Source: Vicia villosa
Lineage: Eukaryota > Streptophyta > Magnoliopsida > Fabales > Fabaceae
Assembly (NCBI RefSeq): GCF_029867415.1
Contig: NC_081182.1
Location: 15,002,497 to 15,066,496, forward strand
Length of the DNA: 64,000 nucleotides
Direction of reading: 5' to 3'
Every line of letters begins with the position of its first letter. Position 1 is the stretch's first letter. This document shows, piece by piece, positions 21,468 to 32,079 of this stretch. The notes under the pieces are model-generated. The model searched no databases. It saw only the letters and a program-made list of their open reading frames with translations, and had not been told where the DNA came from. The translations under genes were made by a program, and so were the position numbers.

Positions 21468-21818
21468 ATGGCTAAAAGCAGTGCTTCAGTTGTTCTAGCT
21501 GTTCTTGCTGTAGCATTATTTCTGAATGGCTATAATGCTGCTGAGAGTGTAGAAACAGATAATCAACAACCTGAGAAAGGTGAAGCTGATATTTAATTAA
21601 GTATTGTTCTGATTACTATAAGAACTTCTAATATGTTTAAGTTCATCCTTCTCCTAACTGTGTGCATTGTTTCCATAATTGCAGCAGGACTAGACGGAGT
21701 TTGCGCTGAGCTGCAAGGATGTATTGAGGTAACCTGTTCCCTCTATTGTGCGTTAAGAGGTTATTCTGGCGGCTATTGTCCAAAGCCGTCTGAGTGTTGT
21801 TGCGGTGAAGGAGTTTGA
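21468..21818 (+). CDS. secreted defensin-like (DEFL) cysteine-rich peptide, copy 2
   Basis: Exon 1 is 21468-21579, the intron 21580-21684 (GTGAAG...TTGCAG, phase 1) and exon 2 21685-21818. The start ATG follows AAGCTTT, as in copy 3. The signal peptide begins MAKSSASVVLAVLAVALFLN. Exon 2 carries the same eight-cysteine framework, C-x5-C-x4-C-x3-C-x9-C-x5-C-C-C, followed by a five-residue tail. The intron contains in-frame TAA codons, so splicing is required to make the peptide. The copy is intact, with no disabling change seen. Mature residues between cysteines differ strongly from copy 1 while the signal exon is nearly the same, a pattern typical of diversifying secreted peptides. Confidence 0.82.
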
Positions 21819-22839
21819 GATATATATGTTTGATAACTGTACATTCTATATATGATTGTACAAGTATATTAACAAAACAGTCTTTAAGGTTCTTATTAAA
21901 ATAAGTTGGAAAAAACACTATTGTAAGTTCAATTTCGATGGAATTTCCTATATTAATAATTGCCAGAAATAAAGTAAAATACCTTTGATCTTATCCGTAC
22001 AATGTTGCATATATATGATATGGTTATACTAAAATGAACTTGACGGGCGGTCGTGGAATGGTTGTGTAATAATGTGATGTGAAAGTATATACAATGAAAA
22101 CTACTAATAAATATTAGAGTTTCTCGTAACATAACTTTACAAGACCGATTTATAAATTGAGCGGTGTCACTCTATATAAATTATTTTAATATAATATTTT
22201 TAATTAATGTGAGACTTTAAAATCTTTCTAACAATAAACAAAGAAGAGATTATGCGCACAAAGATATTAGTTTAATTACAAATTTGAAGTATGTAGGATT
22301 TAGTTAATTTGTTGTTATCACGTAGTGTTGAACTTTTAAGTGTTTAAAGAGAGTCCGAAAAATCAAATCAACCTAATATTAGTTTTTCTTATAGAATTGC
22401 TACAACAATATTAAGGAATATATAACATAATGTATTTTCAATAATATTATTGTAGTTTGCGAGCTTGATTTTTTTTTAGTATTTGAATTGCTTGGACTTT
22501 CTGTAAAGTGATAGTATTTTTTACAGCTTTTACAATATGTTTTCATTTAGAGGGAATTTCCTTTAAGTGGGGTAATTAATTGTTAACCCTAATGATGCCT
22601 TTTGTTCCCTTTGTGCGGTTTGATAGAATTAAATTCTCATTTATTTATTACATGTGATGTCTATGTGGTATAAAATTTTTAAGTGGTTAGGTTGATAGAT
22701 GGTTATGCTTTGTGATCTTACGTTCTTTTTTTAGTTTTTTCTAACCTTAAGTGGTAGGTTAAAGATATTGATAGTTATACATGGGGTTGTCGGGTAAAAT
22801 TAAATTGCTAAAAATGTCACTATTTGTTATGGGTTTTTA
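21819..22839. repeat. downstream segment shared with DEFL copy 3
   Basis: Non-coding. Matches 34996-36010 almost continuously, for example TATATGATTGTACAAGTATATT, AAAATAAGTTGGARAAAACAC and TTAGTTAATTTGTTGTTATC. Copies 2 and 3 are therefore the closest pair. Confidence 0.75.
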
Positions 22840-23064
22840 ACAAGTTATACAAGGCGATCGCTCGAATCCAGTCCAAAAAGATCAAAACAAACAAAAAACA
22901 GCTAGTTAAGCATTAACTTAACCAAATGAACTCGTTACTTCCTATTATTCCAACCTCTATACACTATCATGTATATAATCCTATCTTATATTTTTAGTTT
23001 GTATATCATTGCCAAAACTCTTATCATTTTTGTGCCGCCAAATTTCATAGACGCATTCTGGGTT
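22840..23064 (-). pseudogene. LINE 3' tail remnant
   Basis: Matches 36015-36240 (AAGGCGATCGCTCG, CCAGTCCAAAAAGATCAAAAC, TTTCATAGACGCATT), where the same text continues into a recognisable LINE zf-RVT frame. Here it breaks off at about 23064. Because it is present at the same place behind copies 2 and 3, the LINE was already there when the unit duplicated. Confidence 0.6.
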
Positions 23065-23255
23065 TGATATGAATCTTCATCTTCAAAGATAGTTTTAGTG
23101 ATGATTTCTGACTTTTAGTGACGGACAGTCTTCCACGTGGCATACAAAAATACCTAGTTGACATGCCACGTAAGCCTCCGTTAGTGGAATCTAATGGGAA
23201 GGACCAATTTTGAGGATGGAAAATATTGCGAGGACCATTGTTTGAAAAAAAATTG
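23065..23255. other. spacer left of the PMD element
   Basis: Non-coding. Contains TTTTAGTGACGGACAGTC and a short inverted pair, CCACGTGGCAT/ATGCCACGT (about 23134-23171), suggestive of a MITE piece. Ends in a poly-A run next to the left end of the PMD element. Confidence 0.35.
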
Positions 23256-23317
23256 ACAATTTCTTTATAGACCCCCCTGGGGTGAGAACCCTGCTGGAAA
23301 ACCCATAATACCCCTGG

Positions 23318-23541
23318 CTTCGGAGATGCATCTCCGAAGTCACTTTTTTTCCTATTTTCTCAGAATTCAGAGATGCATCTCCGAAAACACCCATTTTTGG
23401 GTGTTTTCGTAAATGCATCTCCGAAAGCACTTATTTTTCAATTTAAACTTTAGATTTAAACTGTCAGGTGTTTTTTCGGAGACGCATCTCTGAAAACACC
23501 CATTTTCACATTTCCCATTATTCGGGAGATGCATCTCCAAA
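23318..23541. repeat. left subterminal palindrome cluster of the PMD element
   Basis: Copies of TTCGGAGATGCATCTCCGAA: near-perfect at 23318-23339, and diverged at about 23367, 23409, 23475 and 23524. Each is centred on ATGCAT. They may be transposase-binding sites. Confidence 0.8.
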
Positions 23542-25622
23542 ATATGCTCCGAGTTAAAACAATGATTAATCCCATATTTTACATTAGTCGACAAAATTGC
23601 AAAATAGAATCAGATAACATGTAAATTAGAATAAAATACCAATACTATTAATACGAAAATAGTTGTACGGGTAAGTGCTCAGTGTCAAAATAATACAACA
23701 CGAATAAAAAAAGTCATGAATAAAAAATAAATAGGCAACTGCGATGCCTAATGCGAACATCCTGCGACCTCCTGTGCCTCCTATACGCTGCCGCACCGAC
23801 CGCGTCACTGACCATCCTCTCCATAGTGGCAACTGCCTCTAGTCCGCCCTGCTCAATGATACCTCTATCAAATGCATCCTGCCCAAGCATTTCTATCTGC
23901 TGGCATACCGGAAGCAGATCAGTGGTATGGTCATCCTCGGTCTGCTGGTTCTCCAAGATCTCCTCATGTGCTGGCCTAGGTGGATCTCCGGGAGTGTCGG
24001 GTGTCATTAAAGGATGTGACATCCGATAAAACCATGTCACGTACTCATCTACTAAGTGCCACCCCTGGGTGGCCACCATATGCTGATACTCCTCAGGCAC
24101 CAAATGATGCGCCCAATCCTCAAATATAGTAGGGAGGCCCACTCGAGTAACGGTGTCGGGAGCAGCCTCAAACGAAGACCTCGGTATCATCTGCACACGT
24201 CCAAACTGCCTTATGCACCGCTCCGGCAGATACCTGACCATGGTGTTGGTCCCACATACCAACCATCCAGAATATAATGCGATGCGGTCGAATGGGACAA
24301 CATCGCGGTAATCAGTGAAGGGCATCCAACGGATGTCCTTGTGCACAGTGCGTTCGAGGTACACGTGATACGGGACCACTGCGTTATTCCCCCTTTGGAG
24401 GACGTATCGTGCGGTCCTGGGCATGGCGTCATCGTACACAGGTTCAATGTCGAAACCGTGGATGCGGTGGAAGTATGAGATGATCCATCCCTGAAACACA
24501 AATACGATACGATAATATGTTGAAAAAATATGAATCATAATTAAATGTGAAATAATTAAAAAGAAACGTACCGTGAGGAGTGTGCAAGATCCTGTCAACT
24601 GTCTGGTCCTCCAGTTGGAGGCTTCACTCAGCTTCTGGTATAGGTATACCAGAATGGCTGCCCCCTAGTTCCATTGGTCAACTGTAGTCAGATCGATAAA
24701 GTACCAGAGATAAGTCATGTTGATGTAGGTTGCACTTTTGTCCACAAAGAGTGCAGTGCATACCAAGAACATGAACCAACACCGCAGAACGCAAGCACGC
24801 TGATACTTAGTAAAAAACTCGTCACCCTCCTGTTCAAACTCCGTTCCTGCCACCAAGTGGTTCTCATAAAGCTATTTCAAGTTGGAGAACCAGATATGCA
24901 CCCCACTCGTCACTCTGCACTCATAATCCGTCATGTTTGGGTCCATACCCAGATAGTCCACCATCCATTCTATGGCCTCAACCATCTGAATCCGAGAATG
25001 GTCCAGTAACCTCCCTCTGATCGGCAGGTGGAGCAGACAGGCCACATTGTGTAAGGTGATCGTCAACTCCCCAACAGGAAGTTGGAAAGAAAATGTCTCA
25101 TTGTGCCACTGCTCGACAAAAGCCCCCAGCATGCTATGGCTGATGGTACTATATCTGGTCATGCATAATCCGCCAAGCCCGCTCGCAGCTACAACATCAT
25201 TAAACCACTGAGCCCGTATTTTAAACAAAGAAAATATTTTCCGCGCATGGTTCACAGATTTTATGGTCGGTCGTTCCTGTCACAACAAAAACAAAAACAA
25301 AAAACATTGTTAGTTAGACCGTTAGGAGAAAGCGGAATAAAAACGGTTAAATTATAAAGTGTAATTAAAAAAACTACCTCTCCCTCCCAAACACGTCGAG
25401 CGACGTGGTCATGGTAGAAAATCAACATAGAAGTGTCTGTAGGCCCTCCTGGGTAGCCCTCCTCCTCCTCCGCATCATCCTCCTCGTGCTCAGGGTGAAC
25501 ATTGGGTATCTCCTCCTCCTCATGTCTCACCTCCTCGTACTCCTCACGTACCACCTTCTCACGAGAGGAAGACGTCTGAGCCAGCCGACTCCTCGATCCA
25601 GATGAGGAATTTGGATGCGCCT

Positions 25623-27044
25623 TGTTAAGTGCCAAAATGTAGTTATTTTGTGTTTGTAAATAGTTTCACTTATCGATACTTTTTGTTAATACCGTTCGAA
25701 TAATACCTCGTATTGTGTATAAATACGTATACTTTGTGAATAGATGTATTTTCATATACTTTTATACTTTTTGATAGTTTTCTATTCATTTTGTAGGTAT
25801 TGAGGCGTATTTGGAGCATGAGCAATAACGTGGCGAAGACACGACTTCAAACGCGCGATTTTGAGCGGCGAAATCAATTCATTCGGCGAATAAAGCTCAA
25901 AAACAAAGAATAATAAATCAAAAATTTAGTTGATATTTTGTCATTGTTAGATTGGAAATTGAATAAGCTTTCCAACGCTTCGAACCGGGCGCAAATCGGA
26001 GTTACGGTTCTCAAGTTACGTCATTTTTACTAAAAGCTGTTTTTTTCAATACAGCAGGTTGGGCTCGACGCGCGCTCCTGCGAGCGACCCGCGCTGAAAG
26101 GCGGTTTAGAAAGTCATAAAAGAGGAAAAATCACATTTTTGAGAGATGGTTGGATATTTTAGAGCTCCAATCCATCCAATAGCATTTTTTTAGTTGAATG
26201 ATGCTAGAAAACACATTGGAGTTGTCAAATGAATGATCCGGGGTTGAATCCTTCATCAATCGGAGCCGACAAACCGTAAGATTTTTGGGTTTTTCTTCTT
26301 TTCTTCTCTTTGTGGTTTTATTTGTGTGTTTTGTATATATATACTTTGATCTCATGTATATTTGTCGCCCATGGCGTTGTATAAAGTTTGCTTTACAATC
26401 TAAACTTGTTGTTTTTCCTGATTTTTTACATCTTGATGTTTGGGTTATGTTTGGTGGGTTGTTTTGCATCTTTATGTTAGGGGTTTGTGTTGTTGTAGAG
26501 ATAGACCTCACAAATCTTGATTAGGAGAGATAATCATTAGCTTCTTGATTCTAGAGATAGATGAAGAGTTAATGTTCACTTTGTGTTGGTTCGTAATACT
26601 ACCGGGTTGTTTGATTGGTGGAGAGATCGTCGATCCAGCAATATTTTAATTTAACATGGTAAGCTACCGTATGTTTGATTGGTGGAGAAATCGTCAACTA
26701 AGCATACGATAGAACTCGTGGAGGTGTTTGGATACGAATGCTGACAGCAGGTAACACGTGAATGGTTTAAGGAGTATAGTAGACTGAGTGCAACTGGTCG
26801 ATAAGTTTAAGTTTGTGAAGAGTAGATTATATGCAATACTTGATAGTTTCTTCTATTTGAAGAATGTATTCTTTTTGTGTTGATATTTACTTTTCCATTT
26901 CATATTTAAATTCATTCAAAACCCAAACTCATAACTAAGAATTCGTCGAACGGCAATTCAGTAGCACTAATCTCTGTGGACACGATAAATTCCCGGATAA
27001 ATACTTCCAAAACTTTTGTTGCTTGCCGCTCTACCGCTTCAACA
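25623..27044 (+). repeat. 5' LTR of the Athila-related element
   Basis: Starts TGTTAAG, ends TTCAACA. TATA-like TATAAATA at 25718-25725. Carries a CpG-dense patch at 26045-26100. Confidence 0.92.
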
Positions 27045-27047
27045 AAA

Positions 27048-27065
27048 TGGCGCTGTTGTCGGGGA
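27048..27065 (+). promoter_or_regulatory. primer binding site
   Basis: TGGCGCTGTTGTCGGGGA, three bases after the 5' LTR. Differs at two positions from the tRNA-Asp-type TGGCGCCGTTGCCGGGGA used by Athila-like elements. Confidence 0.8.
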
Positions 27066-27254
27066 TTGGTGTTTCTATTGAATTCGCATTGCGATAGTTT
27101 CTTTGTTTTTGAGTTTTGTGAATATCGTATATTTTGTGCATATTCTCATACTTGTATATTTTTGTATATTGATACATGTTTATATTTTCATACTTATACA
27201 TGTTTGTGTGTTTGATTTTGTTCCTCTTCACTTTTGCTATTTAGCAAGGTGAAG

Positions 27255-27323
27255 TTGGCTAAACAAATTGAACTCAGATAGTTCGTAAATTCTAAATCTT
27301 CACTTTTCAATTTGTTTAGCCAA
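27255..27323. repeat. perfect 18-bp inverted repeat in the LARD leader
   Basis: TTGGCTAAACAAATTGAA (27255-27272) is followed after 33 bases by its exact reverse complement (27306-27323). In RNA it would form a strong stem about 190 bases after the PBS, where packaging or dimerisation signals are expected. Confidence 0.85.
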
Positions 27324-27829
27324 TTAAGGATTTTGTAAATATTGCGTTTTATGTATATTTGTGTTTTTACACATACTTGTGTATACTTTTGCTTTTGATT
27401 CGTTTGTTAAGTGTTTGGGCAGGTCGCTTTCTTTAGGTTGTGTTTGAGGCGAAAGCATTGGCGTACTGCGAGGAAGTTACTTACCATTCACGAAACAATA
27501 AAGGCGTCGAGCTAACAACGTTAAACGAGCGCTTGTTGGGAGGCACCCCAATGATTTTATTTTTCTGTTTTAGTTTTCTGTAAATGAGTAGTGTAGGTGT
27601 TAATTGATGGCGCACTTAAATTCTGTTTTTCTGAGTTGGTTCTGTTTTTCTGGTGTAGCGCGCGTCGCGCATCCTGGGAGCTGAAGAGCTTGGTTAGGCA
27701 GAACTGCGCCCGCGTCGCGCGGTCTTAAGGGCGCATCGCGCGCTGTGTTGCTTTTGACCAGTGAATTCTTTTTAATTGTTCGCTTGGCCCGCCTTTTTCC
27801 CACTTACCCTAAGGCTTTATAGTATAGTA

Positions 27830-27973
27830 CTCCCTCCGTCCCAAATTATAAGAGAAATTTACTTTTTAGATTCATTGAATAATTAATGTATTTGGTCTGT
27901 ATATAGACCAAATACATTAATTATTTAATGAATCAAAAAAGAGAATTTCTCTTATAATTTGGGACAGAGGGAG
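27830..27973. mobile_element. Stowaway (Tc1/mariner) MITE, 144 bp
   Basis: CTCCCTCCGTCCCAAATTAT at the left pairs over most of its length with ATAATTTGGGACAGAGGGAG at the right. TA flanks both sides (27828-27829, 27974-27975). Almost entirely palindromic; non-coding. Nested inside the Athila-related element. Confidence 0.93.
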
Positions 27974-29337
27974 TATTTTATAGTTTTATTTTTTTAAATT
28001 ATCTTGTTTGTGTTTAGATTCAAATTTTGGCCCGATTACTTGGAGTCTCATTTGGTAATTCTCCAATTATGATAGATTCAACATGCCGGTTGTGCAGTAA
28101 TGATTTTTCAAATTTGTACGTCGCAAGGTACTCGTTTATCGCTTTCTATAGTATAGCATGTTTATGAGACTTTTCATTTGTACAAATTTCATATTACTCA
28201 TTCTTTTTGCATAACTTGCTCATGACTTGAATCACAATTAGTTTTCCCTTTTTACCATAAATGTGAGGTGGCTTTCCATTGTGTATATATGCGAGAGACC
28301 GACATTTCTTGTTCTAACTGGATATTATTACGTTTAATCTTTCGTTTGTATTGATTTTGTGAATGCACAAAAGTGATCAATGCACTTGTTTGATTTTGAG
28401 CACAACTACCATAGCCAAATATTCAATTCACCTTGTGAGTGTGTGATCATTAGTAACCCCTTTGAGCCTTTATCATTGTCCATTTTGTTTTTGAACTTGA
28501 GACATAGTTCACATTTTGATGGATTTTGATTATTGTTTTTCTTGAACCCTTAACTATGATGTTTAGTTGTATTTTTACCTTACCTTAGAAAGTAGGGAGT
28601 ATTCACTTTATGTTGTGGTTGAATTCAAGTTGGGGAGAGGATGTTTGCCCATTTATATTGTGGTTGATATGAGGTTGTGAAAAGAAAAAGAAAGAAAAGA
28701 AAAGAAAATGTGTGAAAAAAGAAAGAAAAGAAAAGAAAATATCAAAAAGAGTTTGGAATAAGATTTGTCTTAATAAGTATTGTGTTTGGTGTGAAACATG
28801 TGATGAAGAAGAAGTTTGATTGAAATTTCATTGTTTGAAACTTTGTAGAAGTAATTACTCCCTTAGGTTTAGGCAAGTTTTTGTTTCGATTAACTTTAGG
28901 ACTTATCACTTGTTTGTTAACCGAGCCACATTACAACCTTGAAAGCCCTTGTGATTCGTGTCGTTGCATTTTCAATACTATTTTTAGATGAACGCATAAT
29001 TTTGTCTTTTATTTGCAAGATTGTTGGATGAGTGTTCAAAGTCCTCACCTTTCGGTGTTTTTCATCTACCGATGAGTTTTTGCTAGGCGTGATTCATTAT
29101 TGAGCTTGTTTTTGTTTAGAATGTTTTGTATGATTATTGTACTTAGGATTGGTTTCATTTTCATGCGTCGTTGTAGGATTGTGGTAAGTTTTTACTTTGT
29201 TTGTACGTTTTTGGTTTGAACTGTGCAATTGTTTCGTTTTCTAAACTGTGTTGATTCTTGATTCTTTGGATTTTTACTTTTGATTCTTTGAGTGTTTGGC
29301 CTTGTTTGAGGACAAACAAATTCAAGTTGGGGAGAGT

Positions 29338-30758
29338 TGTTAAGTGCCAAAATGTAGTTATTTTGTGTTTGTAAATAGTGGCACTTATCGATACTTTTTG
29401 TTAATACCATTTGAATAATACCCCGTTTTGTGTATAAATACATATACTTTGTGAATAGATGTATTTTCATATACTTTTATACTTTTTGATAGCTTTCTAT
29501 TCATTTTGTAGGTATTGAGTCGTATTTGGAGCATGAGCAATAACGTGGCGAAGACACGACTTCAAACGCGCGATTTTGAGCGGCGGAATCAATTCATTCG
29601 ACAAATAAAGCTCAAAACCAAAGAATAATAAATCAACAATTTGGTTGATATGTTGTCATTGTTAGATTGGAAATTGAATAAGCTTTCCAACGCTTCGAAC
29701 CAGGCGCAAATCGGAGTTACGGTTCTCAAGTTACGTCATTTTTACTAAAAGCTGTTTTTTCAATACAGCAGGTTGGGCGCGACGAGCGCTCCAGCGCGCG
29801 ACGCGCGCTCAAGGGCGGTTTAGAAAGTCATAAAAGAGGAAAAATCACATTTTTTAGAGATGGTTGGATATTTTAGAGCTCCAATCCATCCAATAGCATT
29901 TTTTGAGTGGAATGATGCTAGAAAACACACTGGAGTTGTCAAATGGATGATCCGGGGTTGAATCCTTCATCAATCGGAGCCGACAAACCGTAAGATTTTT
30001 GGGTTTTTCTTCTTTTCTTCTCTTTGTGGTTTCATTTGTGGGCTTTGTATATATATACTTTGATCTCATGTATATTTGTCGCCCATGGCGTTGTATAAAG
30101 TTTGCTTTACAAACTAAACTTGTTGTTTTTCTTGATTTTTTACATTTTGATGTTTGGGTTATGTTTGGTGGGTTGTTTTGGATCTTTATGTTAGGGGTTT
30201 GTGTTGTTGTAGAGATAGACCTCACAAATCTTGATTAGGAGAGATAATCATTAGCTTCTTGATTCTAGAGATAGATGAAGAGTTAATGTTCACTTTGTGT
30301 TGGTTCGTAATACTACCGGGTTGTTTGATTGGTGGATAGATCGTCGATCGAGCAATATTTTAATTTAACACGGTAAGCTACGGTATGTTTGATTGGTGGA
30401 GAAATCGTCAACTAAGCATACGATAGAACTCGTGGAGGTGTTTGGATACGAATGCCGACAGCAGGTAACACGTGAATGGTTTAAGGAGTATAGTAGACTG
30501 AGTGCAACTGGTCGATAAGTTTAAGTTTGTGAAGAGTAGATTATATGCAATACTTGATAGTTTCTTCTATTTGAAGAATGTATTCTTTTTGTGTTGATAT
30601 TTACTTTTCCATTTCATATTTAAATTCATTCAAAACCCAAACTCATAACTAAGAATTCGTCGAACGGCAATTCAGTAGCACTAATCTCTGTGGACACGAT
30701 AAATTCCCGGATAAATACTTCCAAAACTTTTGTTGCTTGCCGCTCTACCGCTTCAACA
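29338..30758 (+). repeat. 3' LTR of the Athila-related element
   Basis: Matches 25623-27044. Preceded by the purine tract TTGGGGAGAG; followed by the target duplication CGCCT. Confidence 0.92.
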
Positions 30759-30964
30759 CGCCTCATCTATTTGGACGGGTACTCGTACTCGACCCCGTCC
30801 TCGTGTCGATGCTAGCTGTGCCCCCCGCTCGCGTCGAGCCGATGCGGTCTGGGTCTCCCTACTTTGTCTAAGTCGTGTCTGATTTCCTGACATTTTCCTG
30901 AAAAAATTGAAACCGATAAGACGGCGAAACAATTAAGAAAATAAAAAAACAATTCAGACTACAT

Positions 30965-31463
30965 TTCGGATGTGCATTTCCGAAACTGGTTAGAGAGGTG
31001 TTTTCGGAAGTGCACTTCCAAAAAAACCAGCGAACTCCATTTTCTGCAGAAACCCATTTCTTGTCCTAACCCATTCAAAATCCTATTTTTATCAACAATA
31101 CACTACCATTTACCCATAATAACTTAAACCTACTACACTTTGCTAATTTCTAACAGCCCTAAATTGATTAACAATGCTAGAGTTCAAAGTTCAAAGCTGT
31201 GAAACTTACAAATTGTATGAAGCTTTGAATGTAGACTTTGAATGTTGTAGAGCAACTTTAGAGGTCAAAGTTTGTGTAGTAGTAGGAATAAATGGTTTTT
31301 GTTTTGAATAAACAGCAAAACGCATGTATTTTCAGAGATGCATCTCTGAAAGGGAGATTTCGGAGATGCATATCCGAAAACACCTTTTTTTTAATGAAAA
31401 AAATGATTTCGGAGATGCATATCCGAAATCACCATTTTTGATGACTTCGGAGATGCACTTCCT
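30965..31463. repeat. right subterminal palindrome cluster of the PMD element
   Basis: Copies of the palindrome at about 30965 (TTCGGATGTGCATTTCCGAA), 31003, 31331, 31359 (TTCGGAGATGCATATCCGAA), 31409 and 31445. 31080-31320 between them holds only AT-rich non-coding DNA. Confidence 0.8.
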
Positions 31464-31533
31464 AAATATAGGGCCGTTTTTGGAATTTCGCTGCGGGTTT
31501 CTAAGAAGGTAGAAGGCTGAATAAAGAAATTGT

Positions 31534-32079
31534 TAAAAAAAAAATTATAGGAAGTAAAATTGAAGGTTAATTACCATATTTTTAAGACCCCATACATGTT
31601 TAATCCAAAATATAAATCAATAACATGAATTTTTTTTAATGATTAATAGACATTTTCTTTCTTCTACTATATTTCTCGTCAATATAATTCTAACTTGAAA
31701 AATACTTAATTAAATAAAAATGACGCCCAATATATTAAATTATGTTAAAAAGAAATACTCACATTTATTGTACAACGTGCATGCGTTGAATAAGATTTTA
31801 TATTGCAAAAGAAACTTGTGTCTATTCCTAAATATTATTAGAGTGTCACACTATGAAAAAAATACACATTTGAAAATATCACATCTCTTAAACACTTAAT
31901 TAAAATATTTTTGTTCTTCTAAAATAGCAATATTTGTAATTGATCTAAGTGGATTCGACAGTTTTTTATGTTACACTGATATAGCCGTATACTTGTGATA
32001 TTAAATATCTCATCTCTTGAGTACTTACTCAAAAAAAGTTTTCTTCTAATTGAAATCAATTTGTAAATTAATTAACTCT
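31534..32079. other. upstream DNA of DEFL copy 3, left of the CACTA insertion
   Basis: AT-rich and non-coding. Its right end (TTGTAAATTAATTAACTCT) corresponds to the sequence before the DEFL promoter at the 17-kb relic (TTGGTAAATTAATTAGCC), which shows it is promoter-distal DNA of copy 3 separated by the CACTA element. Confidence 0.5.

Larger units (their letters stand above)
25623..30758 (+). mobile_element. non-autonomous LTR retrotransposon (Athila-related LARD), 5136 bp
   Basis: Two LTRs, 25623-27044 and 29338-30758 (1422 and 1421 bp; TGTTAAGTGCC...CTTCAACA), differ by a few percent by eye. The target duplication CGCCT (25618-25622 and 30759-30763) is exact. PBS: TGGCGCTGTTGTCGGGGA at 27048-27065, close to the tRNA-Asp-type site of Athila elements. 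PPT: AGTTGGGGAGAG just before 29338. The interior (2.3 kb) has no gag or pol frame, so movement would need proteins from an autonomous partner. GTTGGGAGGCACCCCAATG at about 27535 is an Athila-type phrase. It interrupts the PMD gene between codons 45 and 47. Contains a Stowaway MITE. Confidence 0.93.
23714..30893 (-). pseudogene. plant mobile domain (PMD, MAIN-like) gene, interrupted and with nonsense codons
   Basis: The gene starts at ATG 30893 with MSGNQTRLRQSRETQTASAR, the characteristic N-terminus of MAIN-like / 'PP7 long form-like' ORFs. It runs to 30759, where an LTR element is inserted, and resumes at 25622 in frame once the 5-bp duplication is discounted. An 101-bp intron (25377-25277) follows the acidic linker. 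The PMD core is in 25276-24573 (WFNDVVAASGLGGLCMTRYS; LPVGELTITLHNVACLLHLP; ALFVDKSATYINMTYL). An 82-bp intron (24572-24491) precedes the last exon (GWIISYFHRIHGFDIEPVYD; MPRTARYVLQRGNNAV; RIALYSGWL), which ends at 23714. Two in-frame stops interrupt the core: TAG/TAA-type codons at about 24872-24874 (after FSNLK) and 24662-24664 (WN, stop, GAA; an expected tryptophan). Host relatives MAIN and MAIL1 act in transposon silencing; this is a transposon-borne relative, not the host gene. Inactive. Confidence 0.85.
23256..31533. mobile_element. PMD-gene-carrying DNA-transposon-like unit with palindromic subterminal repeats
   Basis: The ends form an inverted repeat: ACAATTTCTTTAT at 23256 and its inverse ATAAAGAAATTGT ending at 31533. 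Partial similarity extends inward for about 80 bases to the palindrome. Inside both ends lie several copies of the palindrome TTCGGAGATGCATCTCCGAA (five on the left, six on the right). Between them is a minus-strand plant mobile domain gene, itself interrupted by an LTR element (25623-30758). Without that insertion the unit would be about 3.1 kb. Both flanks are A-runs, so a target duplication cannot be read with certainty. PMD genes are known cargo of MULE-type and Ty3 elements. The superfamily of this one is inferred, not shown; no transposase is present. Confidence 0.6.

Noticed and set aside
26131..26524. Frames of 79-126 codons repeated at 26.1-26.5 and 29.85-30.24 kb
   Set aside because: They occur at the same place in both LTRs of the Athila-related element and are non-coding shadows.
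28676..28745. AAAGAAAAG tract as a regulatory element
   Set aside because: Simple-sequence expansion inside the non-coding LTR element; no further evidence.
23714..30893. Host MAIN gene
   Set aside because: It is bordered by inverted repeats and palindromes, carries stops and resembles the many transposon-borne MAIN-like copies of legumes.
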